This document shows, piece by piece, positions 31,281-42,660 of a stretch of DNA of 64,000 nt. How positions within the stretch are numbered: the first letter of the stretch is position 1; each line of letters opens with the position of its first letter. Below the pieces are notes generated by a model. It was not told where the DNA came from. It saw only the letters and a program-made list of their open reading frames with translations, and ran no database searches. This DNA comes from Acanthaster planci (taxonomy: Eukaryota > Echinodermata > Asteroidea > Valvatida > Acanthasteridae): NCBI RefSeq assembly GCF_001949145.1, contig NW_019091551.1, forward strand, positions 173,716 to 237,715, in the 5' to 3' direction. The translations under genes were made by a program, and so were the position numbers.

Positions 31281-32669
31281 ACACCAGGGAGGACGAAAGG
31301 GGTTTGCGCGTGATGTGCGTGTAACGGCCTGTGCGCCTATTCCATTCGTTAAAAAGGAGTGTTTACAAGGAACTGATTCATTTAAAGCTACAATCTCCAG
31401 CGTTTTAAATTATTAACAAGGATTATTGAAGCACTTGTTCTATTTTCAATGTCTTCACCATTCCTTTGTTTCATGGATATCCTAGAAAAGGATTCCCATT
31501 TTGGCTTCTTGATCCTGCTGTGAATCCTGCACGCGAGCACGCTAATAATGCACTCCCTGCGCTGTGATCACCTCAAAGTAACAAGTTTCTTGAGTCTCCA
31601 AGTCTTGAGTCTTTTTCCTGAAATGCATGTGTGAAGGCCTCACCTTCAGACTGTAGTCGTTTAGCAGAAAATCTTCCCTTCAACATGACCGTTCTTCCAC
31701 AACATTATATAAAAAAAACGAGTGATCCATCTCATTCAAATTTTTTTCAATGAGTTTGGTACACGTAGAGTACAAAAATTCTTTACGTTCGATCAAAACT
31801 TACTTCGCGGGAGATGCAAAACGCACAACCGACCGTCGTCACAGAAACCCGAGCAACAAAGTTGGCACGACCCGGTCAAAAAGGAATAGCAAGTAGGCCT
31901 ATACAAAATGAAACAAAATATTTTATCTCGAAAATTACATTTTCTGATACAAGTGGAATTCCCATATAGGACATATATTATACTACGGGTTTAAACACAT
32001 GGAGTCCCATTTGAAATTATCAATGAGAATGTTGCCAGCTGTTTGTGGTTTCGAAAACTCATCGTGGTCCATCTTCACGCAGCCAAGAAACAAACGATGT
32101 GCACGCCATCGCCATACAATACTGAATGAGAAGAGTTTCAACGTAGGGGGCGCTTGTCGCACAACACCCTTCCACCCCCCTGCACTACACTGTCTTCCCC
32201 ACAAACCTATAAAGGCATAGACAACCGCCAGTCTTGCGCGTATAACCGTAACTTTGAAAAGTATGGGCATACAATGGGCGGAAAGGTGGACCACAGCGTG
32301 TTCGATGCGCATTACGCGCAACGCACTTACATTCCCTGTATTTGTTTACGTGCTCCCAAATACGTTCACCTGTTTTGCTCTTCGGTGCTTTTAGTCTTAT
32401 CTCTTCTTTTCAAACGTTGTTAACCGCATTGTTTGAATCCCTAAGAGGCAGATAAAGTAAATAGAGGATTTTTTTGTACAATCGAAAAACGGCTTCATAG
32501 AATTTTATGGCAGAAATTCTTCGATTATGCGTAAATTCCCTATTCCGAGGGGTACATTTGCCCATAGTTTGATTTTAGTCGGGCACCGTGCAGATCACGA
32601 AAAACCCCTTTAGTTTTGAATAGGACCTGGCGGTCTATGTGTTTATATGTCTATGGTCTTCCCAGTTCA
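31281..32669. other. No gene seen
   Basis: No recognisable element or host exon. Open frames at about 31983-32423 on both strands overlap each other and show no family signature. Confidence 0.35.
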
Positions 32670-32760
32670 AATGATGTCACACATCGGTACTTTAAAGAGT
32701 ACCGAAGTGTGACGTCATTCAGAACCAGTGAATCCTGTTCGTATAAAGTGTGAGATCCAC
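32670..32760. mobile_element. Head-to-head family V termini
   Basis: A 22-base V end, AATGATGTCACACATCGG plus TACT (32670-32691), faces the opposite V end, AGTACCGAAGTGTGACGTC plus ATT, from 32698. They differ at two positions, with a few bases between. The right-hand copy is truncated after about 60 bases. Confidence 0.55.
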
Positions 32761-32764
32761 TTCA

Positions 32765-32937
32765 GTTTAAATTACGCCCACTGCACGTAGAGTTACATGC
32801 ATTGATCCCAGTCATTGATCTCCATTACCGGCCTTTATCTGCCCGAGCTGAAGTGCACCATCAATCGGCGAAAGAGAGACAGGTGGTTACAAGCGGGTTC
32901 TCGCACGCGTTCTTCGTGTACGCAAAGACCATAGATA
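32765..32937 (+). repeat. Dispersed repeat family X, interrupted copy
   Basis: It matches 9270-9330 (ACGCCCACTGCAC) and 41888-42010 (GAGCTGAAGTGCACC, CGGCGAA, CGGGTTC, GCAAAGACCA). It is interrupted at its right end by the V element starting at 32938. Confidence 0.5.
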
Positions 32938-33096
32938 GAGTACCGAAGTGTGACGTCACTGTGAACCAGAATGTGCATTGCAAACGAATGGAGTACGCGC
33001 GCGTGTTGGTTCACGCGCTGGTTCTCGCGCTAATGCCTTTTACACACTAATTATGCGCGTGAAATATGGAAGGGCTGCGTAGCACCGTGATCAGAA

Positions 33097-33724
33097 TATC
33101 GACGAGATTACGATATCGAATCAGTGCTCTGAAATATGTGATTGCCAAGTTTTCGGTAACTGAGCACCTTCTTCTGGGTAAGCAGATTCAGTTCTAGATG
33201 AACGTGGAAAAATCCAAGTTCATTCCCCCTGGATGCAGCGTTCCATTTTCGAAAATGACACGCTGCTCCAGTTCCTTACGCTGTATATCAGATGACGCTT
33301 TCCGCAGGATGCAGACGCTTACATCACCGAGAGTATGTGGCGGCGCGCAAAACGTGCTGCGCAACAGTGAGACCAGGTGTTTGTTGGCGCACACTGCGCA
33401 AGTGTTCCGCGAAGCGGTCACCAAGGCGACGCTCGGTCTCTCTGATGTACAGTTTACCACAGCGACGACATGTAATGCAATAAACCACATTACTAGTAAT
33501 GCATGTATGATGCCTGCGTATGCTGTAGCTATACCGCGGGGCAGACAACCGACGGGCTGTTAACTATGTAAGGGCAGGTGTTACATCTGGGGCGCTGACA
33601 AAGGGAATAGCTGCGTTCATTAAGAACTGAATCTGCTTGCCCTGAAGAAGGTACTCAGTCACCGAAAGCTCGGCAATCACATATTTCAGAGCACTGATTT
33701 GATATTATAATCTCGACGATATTC
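33097..33724 (-). pseudogene. Penelope-like element fragment: GIY-YIG endonuclease between inverted arms
   Basis: Minus-strand translation gives a CxxxxCxxCP motif (CQRPRCNTCPY) near 33595-33565, NVVYCITCRRCGKLYIRETE near 33490-33430, then RRLGDRFAEHLRSVRQ near 33430-33383. After a frame change it continues HTLGDVSVCILRKASS near 33340-33290 and ELEQRVIFENGTLHPGGMN to the stop near 33194. This is the C-terminal GIY-YIG domain of a Penelope-like element, with the YI(G) Gly changed to Arg and one frameshift. The arms at about 33097-33196 and 33624-33724 are reverse complements over about 100 bases. The reverse transcriptase is absent, so the copy is 5' truncated. Confidence 0.7.
33642..33667 (+). 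ncRNA. Hammerhead-like core in the right Penelope arm
   Basis: CTGAAGA (33642-33648) and GAAA (33664-33667) flank a GGT...ACC short stem. CUGANGA ... GAAA is the hammerhead core. In the left arm the equivalent reads CAGAAGA, so that core is broken. The other stems were not confirmed. Confidence 0.35.
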
Positions 33725-33859
33725 TAATTGTGCGTGTGACGTATTCACTTCGGTACTCTATACCTCAACAACTTAGTTACGCGTTCTCAGCGTGTTCCGC
33801 GTCAAACGCGGAGAGTATCAAAAAAAGCACGTCCTCTTTTGTTCGGGTCGGAGCGGAAA

Positions 33860-34150
33860 ATGGAGATCAATGATCGCCGTTTACATGGAACTGGAAGTTA
33901 ACGCGCAACTTTAGCGATCGTCAAATAGAGTACCGAAATGTGACATCATTTAGAACCAGTTGATGCCGTAAAAACGAACGGAGTACGCGCGCGTGTTAAT
34001 TCACGCACATGTACACGCGCTAACGCTTTTTACACACATAAGTGTGCGTGTGACGTATTCAATTCGGTACTCAATGGGAGCCTGCAAATCGTGGCACATC
34101 CACCTTTGTGACGAAGTCACTTACAAACTCGATTCCGTACAAACATACGG
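33860..34150 (+). repeat. Dispersed repeat family X with a V MITE inserted
   Basis: Left part 33860-33927 and right part 34073-34150 align without a gap to 9330-9440. Only the intervening V element separates them, which defines the insertion point. Confidence 0.6.
33928..34072 (+). mobile_element. MITE family V, complete 145-bp copy
   Basis: It runs from GAGTACCGAAATGTGACATCA to TGACGTATTCAATTCGGTACTC, with inverted termini (GAGTACCGAA). The interior carries GGAGTACGCGCGCGTG. The family X copy at about 9385 lacks it, confirming mobility. The target is near CAAT. Confidence 0.7.
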
Positions 34151-35912
34151 AATACGCGCGCGCGTCGGCCCACACGCTGGTTCTCTCGCTAATGCCTTTT
34201 ACACACATTGTGCGTATCATGTATTCTCTTTGCTACTCTACAACGGTCCATCAAGGTCTCAAATGCACTTTGTTTAAGTTTTCTCAAAAGGGCACCACGA
34301 AGCATTGTTCATATTTACCCTCCCCTTAAAAGCCATGGGAGAAAAGTTTCAACACCAGTTTCAGGATTAATTATACCCCACTTTCCTAATAAAGCCGATA
34401 ACGTGTTCTGCTAACTTGCTTAATTCGATGTGTTGATTTATTGATCGATTGATTGATGTTTATCCCACCTATTTAAAAAAATCTTAGATCCACACTGAAC
34501 TGGGTACTATAACACTTAAAATTTTAATGACTTTTCTCAGTCTTATTGCATGATCGGATTCATTGGAGTAGGCCTAAGGGAAAGAAGCAAGTGGGTCATT
34601 AATCAGACATATCAATTATACCCCGTTCCCAACAATTCGGAGCTATTCGTTCCTAACGGACCGGCAAAGTCTATTTTTTCTTGGCTGCTAATAAGTGCAG
34701 TACTGCAGCGTTCACAAGGCTCACCCCAAAAAACCTGACACTGCAATGAATAAATCAAGCAGTCACTTACGGAAGTGCCCTCTCCAGCGCCGAAATGGGG
34801 TAAGCGACACCGGCGGGCTCTGCCTCACAGCAAGCCGGCCCGCATGTACCGTCCCGCAGCCATTTTCCCGGAGACTGCATTGTGCATTTTCCCCTTCTGT
34901 CTTGTCGTTCTTCTTCCTCTTCTTCTTCTTGAAGGAGGGAAAATGATGACGGGGTGTAGTGGCCAAGGCAAAGCACAATGCGACGGGTTGATGTATCGAT
35001 GACACCTCCCAGCCACTTCAGGCCATTTCTAGCATTCTTTACGATGACACAGGGCATATGCCCTGCTCGCCTCTTCTGGATTTTTAAACTGTATTTTCAA
35101 AGCCCACTGCTCCTCTCACCAGCCACTGACAACTACCTATCATGAGCAGCGTGTTTTGAAATTTAAGCCCTGCAGCATGTACTGTAAACAATTGAATACG
35201 GCGCCATTATAGAGCAACTCAACAGTATATTGAAAATTGAGGGTAGGCCTATATTCTGTATAAGAGTGGGTGTCATCTTTGCATACGGAATTCGACGGGA
35301 GGGTAGCCTACGTGATGACGAAATCGCTTCCTACAACGTACACTTAGATTTTTTTCGCGAAGACCTGGTCCAAACTCGTTACGGAAGTGCGGGAGCTTCA
35401 TGAAGTGTGAACGTGAAACGATGAGATCTCATGCGTGACCGATGGGTAATGGACTCCACGCGCCTTTCACTTTCGACCGACTGCCTGGTGATATCTTCAA
35501 GTTTTTCATTCTCTCCAACCGACAAATTTGACTGGCTCTCTGTCTATTCTGTATGCGCTCGGTTTTTGGTTGTTTGTTTTGGAGGTGTTTATTTGTTTCA
35601 TTTCCTTTTTTCCCTTTTCTTTTCATATAAGGAATGATCACCACTCTGTCCGATCTGGTGGGGGTGAAAAGTACACGTGAAAGTTATTCGGACAAGAAAA
35701 CACTGTAAAACTTAACGAAATAACACAATGCGAAAAAAATAGAAGGCTATATTTTGAATTGTTCACAAAACTTGTTTCGTCGCATCACAAGTGAACATGA
35801 GCAACCCACCAAGCCCTTGGAACCACCGAAAGTCAGCAAACTGCAGTCCCGTGGGTACAATCTTGCCGTATCACGTTGGTTCCTACCATACCTTGCGAGA
35901 TCTTAACACTGG
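34151..35912. other. No gene seen
   Basis: 34180-34240 retains a diverged V half (GCTAATGCCTTTTACACACA). 34900-34935 is a CTT-rich tract. No host exon or transposon protein was recognised. Confidence 0.35.
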
Positions 35913-35984
35913 ACTGGTCCCCGTTCCTAAGTTCGGAGGACGTCTGTAAGACGTCTGGAGACTACGGACGGGACAGGAACCAGT
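35913..35984. mobile_element. MITE family U, copy 2 (72 bp)
   Basis: It runs ACTGGTCCCCGTTCCTAAG ... GGACAGGAACCAGT, with imperfect inverted ends and the same strongly conserved core as 28345-28410. Confidence 0.65.
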
Positions 35985-36014
35985 TTATCTTAACCCCTGG
36001 AGTCAATTTCATAG

Positions 36015-36224
36015 TGCTGCTGAAACGAAAAATTTGTTCAAGTGTGAAAAAACCTTGCTTGATAAATCAGGTTACCAGCAAAAACTTCTAGTGATGTATT
36101 TTGTTTTGGAATGGTATTTACCCGTCTTTTGGTTAGCATGACAATCACATAGAGTTTGAGCCGGTAACCTTTGTTTATCAAACGAGGTTTTTTCGTGCTT
36201 AAGCAAATTCTGTGCTGAAGTAGC
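36015..36224. mobile_element. Foldback MITE, about 210 bp
   Basis: The left arm includes GTGAAAAAACCTTGCTTGAT and AGGTTACC. The right arm carries the reverse complement (GGTAACC, ATCAAACGAGGTTTTTTCG). The arms are about 55 bases with some mismatches. Confidence 0.6.
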
Positions 36225-36289
36225 TCCATAACATTGGCCCCCTTTTTTATTTATCCCATTATTTGAGAAATGGAAATTAGAACTGTAGT

Positions 36290-36620
36290 CGATGTGTTTA
36301 CGCGCAACGCAGATTTACACTTGCGTGACATGCGGGCATAGATATAGAATTATTCAATATCTACACATGCAGGCGCGAGCGTGTAGCTTTTGAAATAGCC
36401 TACGCTTGCGATTCACTTTGCGTTTATGTCAACCTCGACTCAATGGGCTACGTGCGCGTGGATGAAGACATAAGTGTAAAGTGAAATGAATCGCACGCGT
36501 ATTTCAAAAGCTACACGCTCACGTCCACATACGTTCCTGCACGTCACGCACGCGGAAAGGCCCCTTTCAATGTGTACGTTTTGGGTGCGTTGCGTACATG
36601 ATGCGTTCATGGGTTTCACT
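36290..36620. mobile_element. Large foldback element centred near 36448
   Basis: The core arms 36378-36430 and 36467-36519 are reverse complements (AGCGTGTAGCTTTTGAAATA and its complement). Weaker pairing extends outward through ACATGCAGG and ACGCAACGCA words. This is an inverted-repeat transposable element without coding capacity. Confidence 0.5.
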
Positions 36621-36974
36621 TTTACGGATACAAAAATCTACCCCATTAACATAACACATGCGTCAAAATCGACCGTCCAAATCGAATACTGAGCGCTTAG
36701 CGCAAGTGTTGACGCACATAATTATGGAAAGGCGCCTTTAATCTGCATCGCGCATAAACGCATCGACTATAGTCCTAATTTAGATATCCCAAATAGTGCA
36801 TGGATATTTAAATTATACATTATCGGGGGTTCAGATCGCTCAAGGCATGGTGAGAACCAACATGTCGCGTACCCAGGGAATGGAGCGAACTAGCTACGGG
36901 ATCATTGATCGAGATCCAGATCCATGTGAAACAAACTGGTCCTATATTCATCCTGGATAGCCCGCCAGCATCAG

Positions 36975-37262
36975 GTTGAGGGTCAGGTTGGCGTAATGGG
37001 GCTTACTCGCCTTCCACCTCTGTGGTCCTCGGTTTGATTCCCGGCCCGGTCTACCTGTGGATTGGGTTTTCAGTCCCCATACCTTATTTCGTGGGTTTTA
37101 CCCAGAATATGCCTCTGGGGTTTTCCTTCCACCTCTAAAACTGTAACTGATTCCCATTGTTTCCTCTCTACAGGTTTCTTCGGGCTTTTGAGCTTCAGTG
37201 CCTAGGGCACCTTGGTTTCATTACCACAAAGATTTAAATAAAATAAATAAAGAAATACAATT
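36975..37262 (+). mobile_element. tRNA-derived SINE
   Basis: An RNA polymerase III A-box-like TGGCGTAATGG lies at 36989-36999 and a B-box-like GGTTTGATTCC at 37031-37041. These are spaced as in a tRNA head, followed by CGGCCC-type sequence. The body includes GTGGGTTTTACCCAG and a TTTTCCTTCCACCTCTAAAA phrase common in marine invertebrate SINEs. The 3' end is AAATAAAATAAATAAAG. Orientation is plus. Confidence 0.65.
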
Positions 37263-40200
37263 TTCTTATTCTACACCACCAGGGGCTCGTGAAATAATAC
37301 GAACGTAGTCCATGGAGGCGAGGTTGACCTACAGCCAACTCAGGACAAACAGGACGAGATCTGGAAGTATCTGTTGATCCAACCCCCCCCCCCGCGTCTG
37401 GGGTGAAGATTCAAGTTCTTGAAATTCACTTTGTTTTCCCACCAACGTGCATGGTTAATATAAATTTGTTAATACAAATAAAAAGTAAACTCAGGATAAG
37501 CTATATTTGTTTCACTTTGGTTTGTAACACAAATCAAAACTCCTCCAAGAAAGAAACAAGACAAAGAAGAAAAATGAAAAATATAGCATTTAAACCTTGT
37601 TCATTAAATGCGCGACTGTAAACTCTATGTTTGACTGTGTTGCACAACAGCACGATGGGGATAGAAGTTAATCCAAATTTAAATATAGACGCCTGTATCC
37701 GTGTAATACAGTGTCTTACTTGAAAGGTTACCAACTTTACGCAATGCCGTTTGTATTTTCGGCCCGTAGTTGCCGTGAGGTCCACAGTTCTCCAATACTG
37801 AATGAAGGTGTAATACCAGCACCGCCCGCGTGTAAGAACAGTTCACGATAGATATTTTCGTTGACTTTTCTTGAAGACATCGGTGCGAGACACGCATGGG
37901 TATTGAGCGACGAGCCATATAGGCACCGGTTATTCAGGCAGACACGGTTCTTGCAGTCGGCGTGATGTGGGGGTTTGTCAGAGTTGCACAGTCAGGCATG
38001 TACGGCTTGAACCAGCACCGCTTTGCCTCTAAAGGTATGGAGAAATCTTCTTGTTTCTGTGCATGCTTTTGTCTTAGTGTATTATTTGTTTATACTTTAA
38101 ATGTTTTGTTAAAAAAGTCACTGTTTCAGTAGATTATAGGGGGTCTATACGGGTTACTTCGGTGGTTGATTCGACGTTTTGGGCATGGGCGGAGTCCCAG
38201 GGAGGGTGATATATCCCTCCCTACTTTTTGAAGTGCGCGATTAACAATATGATCACCCCCCAACTGAATTGGGACCTTAGACCCTGTGTCATGTCACGCT
38301 CCTCACAAGGTTGACCTTTCAGAAATCACCCCCTCCCCACATGGGACAAGAAATCTCCGTCCATGGTTTTGGGCTATTAGCTTTTATCTTTAGAGAGTAG
38401 TCAAAAGTCAAAACACAAACTGGAATGTAGCTTAATTTAGTCCGTAATAGGTTAGGCAACAACCGACGGTGGTGATATCGTTAAAATACCACACATAAAT
38501 ACTTTTAAAATTGTCATAATTTTTCAGAATCAAATGATTGGTAATCTTACGTGTAGAAACGCTCTCGCGTTGTCTCCTAGACCCTTTTGTGAAACAACTT
38601 GATCCCTGCATTCAGATTTGTTTAAAGCCTTTAATGCACCGTCAAAAACTACTATGTTAGCCCATGAGATTTTGAATATAGAGAAGTACATCACCACATA
38701 CTTTGTGCCTCAGTAAATTGATCTGGTCTGTAGGTTTTGGTTTTTGAGCACATTTTGTGTTTGATTATTCGTCTATTCATGAGTTAAAACTTTTGTTGAC
38801 CAAAAAGCAGAACCGAACCAAACCAAACCAACATTAAAGACCAAACCAAATTAAATTAAAATACGAATGGCCTCGGGGTCCTTCCTGGAGGTCGTTTCAG
38901 GGAAACTTATCTCATTGCTATCTCAGACAGTTTCTGATCGTTTTCACCTTTTGGTCCCTTCTTTAATAGTCTAGTATCTCTTTGTGCAGGGTTCAAGTCT
39001 TTATGGCATTTTGTGGTCTTCTTTCGTTGTATGTTAGCGTTGGCGTGGTCTCTCTCAAAGTTCAGAATATTTGCGTTTCCTCGGTGATCTTTAGTCTCAA
39101 CTGCTGAGTTCCCAAGATGTAAACTTTACAAACGGAAACATTGAATTCTTCACCCCCCCCAAAAAAAAAAATCCAGAAAAAGAGAAGTACCAGGCAGTGA
39201 TTACCTAAACTTGGCAAACTATCCACCGCTGTTGAAAGTCTCCTAAAGAAGGACAGCAAAAACACATAAACCAACTGTACTTTGAAATGTTTGAATAAAG
39301 ATACCAGTCTTCGACATGTACGTGGCCATCGTAGGGATGACACATGGTGTCCAACAAGTACTTTTATTGAAAAAGCGTTGTTTAAAATAAATAATAAATA
39401 ACAAAAATACCATCCTTCTTTTAAATTAAATTTGTTGCTGGCTTTAACGTGTGAAATTTAAAGCCAAGAGAATTATTTTTATGTTCTCGTGTTCTTTTTC
39501 TGTTGTTGTCTTTCCAAAATGCTGATTACGGAAGCTCCGTAACGCACCTACATAACTCAGTCGAACGTGATGTGCAGGCTTACGGCACCCTGCAGAAATG
39601 CCTGCAATAGTATTGTTTTGAATGTTTCCAGCAAGATCGTAAGGGCTTGTATTAGAGACTTGTCAAACAAAATACGGCGATTTTTTTTTAATTGCAGACT
39701 TGAACTGTTAGACGTTGAATTGCAGATTATTGACAAGACTAGCTGTATAGGCATGATTTTCTTTAAAACCATATTACGAACCAAAAACGTCGCTTAAAAT
39801 TGGAACATTCTGCTGCGAGAGATTCATATCATATAAATTTAACCCCGCCAGTGGGGGATGCGTTTAACTGATGGAGATCAGAAAGTTCAGTTGATAATAA
39901 CTGGCTAGTAAACCACGGTAGATGATGTCGCTTTGGTCCTACAAAAGATGTGTATTCTATTGTAAACTTAATCCAGGGAACGCTGATCTGTCATATAGTT
40001 GCGCGTTTCCAAAAACAAATGATAAAGGATGTGCCACTTCAACCTAACACTGACGACTGGCGGTAACAAACAACAGAGCTATGTTCCTTATGATCTCAAT
40101 AAATTGGAACAAAGATAACGCCCTTCTTCCACGCTCAAAACTTGAACACTTTAAATTAAATGTTGGCAATGCGAAGGCTGATTTTCAATGACTATTCAAA

Positions 40201-41887
40201 GGAACTTAAGTACAATAAAGCAACACTGGCCTTTAGCCCAAGGCCGAATCCAGACCACATTATTATTATCATTATTTTTTTTTTGGGGGGGGAGGACAAG
40301 AAGGAAGCCTCCTCGGTTCTCGTCCTCTTTTGCATTAACTGATCGCACTAGTCACGATTAAGTAGCTGCTCAGAAACAGTTTCATGAACGAAATGGCTTT
40401 GTCCATAAAAAACAACATTCAATACATTTAATAATGTTCGCTCTGATCGATGAAAACAAAATCCTTATCTTTTTTTAGGGGGGGTGACCCCCGTTGGCCC
40501 CCGGACCCGCCCTTGTTTGGGAGAAATGCATGTTCAGGTCTAGATCGCAATTCTGCTCTGTGCACGTCACCGGGATTATGGTCAGCTCCGTAAAAGGGAC
40601 CATGGGTAGTGAATTTTCACTCCATTCTTACAATTTAAAAAAGCTCTGTTCCCATCTAGGCCTAATCATGGGAGAGCCTTTGAATAACGGACAGTTTTTG
40701 ATGATGACTGAGGGTATAATATCCCTTTTTCAGAATAGAGGAATATCTCTGGAGTCGTTTTAATTTTTTTTTTATTGTTTTATTTTGTTTTTTTTTGGGG
40801 GGGGGCTGAACTTTCTGATGTTACAGTTTTATATTTTGCGTCATTGACAAATTTCGTCTCCTTGTTGTGTATTTTAAAATTAGGTCAGTAAAGTGCAAAC
40901 TCCAAAATTGACATCTCCCAAACTTACACATTAAACCAACAGTTTTTTCACTTTAACTAGACCTTACTGATGGGGACTGTGTCTGCTTTATCTTGGAATG
41001 CGCGAACAGTCTCCGCGGGGCCCGGTAAGCTTCAGCAAGTCAGCACCCGAAATATACCGGGTCAACTCGTCTGTACATATCCGCCGTTGTCACGTTCCTT
41101 AATTGGTTGGTGTTCCGCGCGTGCGCAACTGGGTGGAGTACCGTCCAAGTTCATGGCATTTGAAGCAGGAGCTGTATTTTTTATTTTGTTATTTGAATTC
41201 TTAAGAACAGAGGGGCTCCCATGGCCCTCAGGAAGAGGAAGAAGGTGTCAGGTCCGGAGGGGCCTGCTATATACGCATTGTGAGAAAAATAGCTTCAATG
41301 AACGCTTTTGGTCTTCCTACCTGCTATATCAGTTTACGTCTATTATCCGGCCAATGTATAGTGTAACACTTTAATTATAACGAGATCCTTGAGACTTCAT
41401 AAATTACTTTGTTACAGAAGACCGAACATACAGCTAAGCCTATATTCAATTGCTAGAGCCCCACCGTAACTTCTGAACATTTCGGATCCGTGTGCATGCT
41501 TGTAGAACATTCAAAATCAGGTAGAATAGTAATATCGAATTATATACTCTAAATGCAACGTGCGTTGAGTACCGATAAAATCTGATCATAAAAATCACGA
41601 CAAAATTTATCTGTAGCGCACACACGCTTGCGTTTGCGTTGTTTTGCGTCGAGCAAACTTAAACGCTCATTTACTGATTGTGCGTTTAGGATGCATATCG
41701 GCTGTGTTGACGCATCGTTTTAGAATACAAATGCAGATATGCAAAGAGCCGTCCAAATTTTCCAGTTTTCCATAGGTTTGTGCCGTCGATCCTTTATAAT
41801 GGAAATCAGTGGTTTGTGCAAAAACATGAATGCACCCAGCAGTCATCATTTTGTACACGAGTCAGCGCTCTAGCTCCATAGTAGCGA
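37263..41887. other. No recognised gene
   Basis: Open frames such as 40970-41374 have no family signature. Homopolymer junctions of C8A11 (39153-39171), T10G8 (40275-40292) and T9G9 (40788-40805) stand out. A C-run lies near 37383-37393. A direct repeat of CCAAACCAAA-type words lies near 38813-38845. Confidence 0.4.
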
Positions 41888-42014
41888 AGTGACACACGCA
41901 CAATCCGCGCTGAGCTGAAGTGCACCCTCACCGGCGAAGGAAAGACAGATAGTTTTCCAACCGGGTTCCAGCAAGCGTTCGGCGTGCGCGCAAAGACCAC
42001 ACATTCTAGACTAA
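41888..42014 (+). repeat. Dispersed repeat family X fragment
   Basis: It matches 32840-32937 (GAGCTGAAGTGCACC, CGGCGAA.G, ACAG.T.GTT, GCAAAGACCA). It ends where MITE T begins. Confidence 0.5.
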
Positions 42015-42132
42015 GGCCGTGTCCGAAACGGGCTTCCGGAGCTTCGGCTAGGCTATTATATGCGTGTCTCCACGCATTTCCAAAGGAGCGAAGACCTAGA
42101 CCTAGCTCTAGACAAGAGATTCGGATGCAGCC
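42015..42132. mobile_element. MITE family T, copy 2 (118 bp), flanked by TAA
   Basis: GGCCGTGTCCGAA ... TTCGGATGCAGCC, with TAA on both sides. A TAA target duplication with short inverted ends suggests the PIF/Harbinger group. That assignment is inference. Confidence 0.65.
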
Positions 42133-42249
42133 TAATATCGTTGCGTGTACTCGGCGTGCTCCTCGTCAAACGCGCATAAACTTGAGCACCTATGCGGCGC
42201 GTAAGTACCAAAGGACTGTCAATTTATTTCACAACAAACCCTCGGTTGA

Positions 42250-42345
42250 TCCTCCCCGAAGCTTGTTTGTGAAAGGCATTAGCGCGAGAACCAGCGCGTG
42301 GACCAACGCGCGCGTGTACTCCATTCGTTTGTACGCATTATAGCT
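42250..42345 (-). mobile_element. MITE family V fragment, reversed
   Basis: GGCATTAGCGCGAGAACCAG and ACGCGCGCGTGTACTCCATT match the reverse complement of the V interior. Confidence 0.5.
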
Positions 42346-42377
42346 CTCTGTGGTTTGTACGGCATTTACTGGGGCGT

Positions 42378-42545
42378 GTTTTGGCGACCCAAACTATATG
42401 AACTTGTTTCAGCTTTGGTCATTGGTTCTTTCGTTTCCGCGACTTTGTTGTTCCGACCGCATAGAGCTATATAATAGTTGTTCATATAGCCCCATGTGCT
42501 ATTCTTTGAAGTCACAAATGTGTTCTGGTTAGGGGTCGCCAAAAC
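42378..42545. mobile_element. MITE family Y, 168 bp with 13-bp perfect inverted ends
   Basis: GTTTTGGCGACCC (42378-42390) and GGGTCGCCAAAAC (42533-42545) are perfect inverted repeats. It lies between V fragments. The long minus-strand open frame crossing it is chance. Confidence 0.6.
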
Positions 42546-42660
42546 TCGGTTCTCTGTGATGTCACTTTGAACCAGGAAGTGCAGTGCAAATATGGAGCTA
42601 TACATTGTGCAAACGACTGGTTCTCTCGCTAATGCTTTATAATTGTACGCGTGATATAAT
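42546..42660 (+). mobile_element. MITE family V fragment
   Basis: GTGATGTCACTTTGAACCAG, CTGGTTCTCTCGCTAATGC and GTACGCGTGA match the V interior in plus orientation. Confidence 0.5.

Larger units (their letters stand above)
32938..33758 (+). mobile_element. MITE family V split by a Penelope-like fragment
   Basis: V-type ends lie at 32938 (GAGTACCGAAGTGTGACGTCA) and 33758 (ending ACTTCGGTACTC). The V body runs 32938-33060 and resumes at about 33725. Between them sits the Penelope-like GIY-YIG fragment with its inverted arms. This is a nested insertion: V first, Penelope-like element second. Confidence 0.6.

Noticed and set aside
32999-33050. GCGCGCG-rich tract as a CpG island promoter
   Set aside because: It is the interior of MITE family V, repeated at other V copies.
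36975-37050. A functional tRNA gene
   Set aside because: A and B boxes are present, but the cloverleaf is not, and the sequence continues into a SINE body with an AT-rich tail.
41221-41283. Short ATG frame MALRKRKKVSGPEG as a host first exon
   Set aside because: It has a stop after about 20 codons, no consensus donor that I could defend, and no recognised family.
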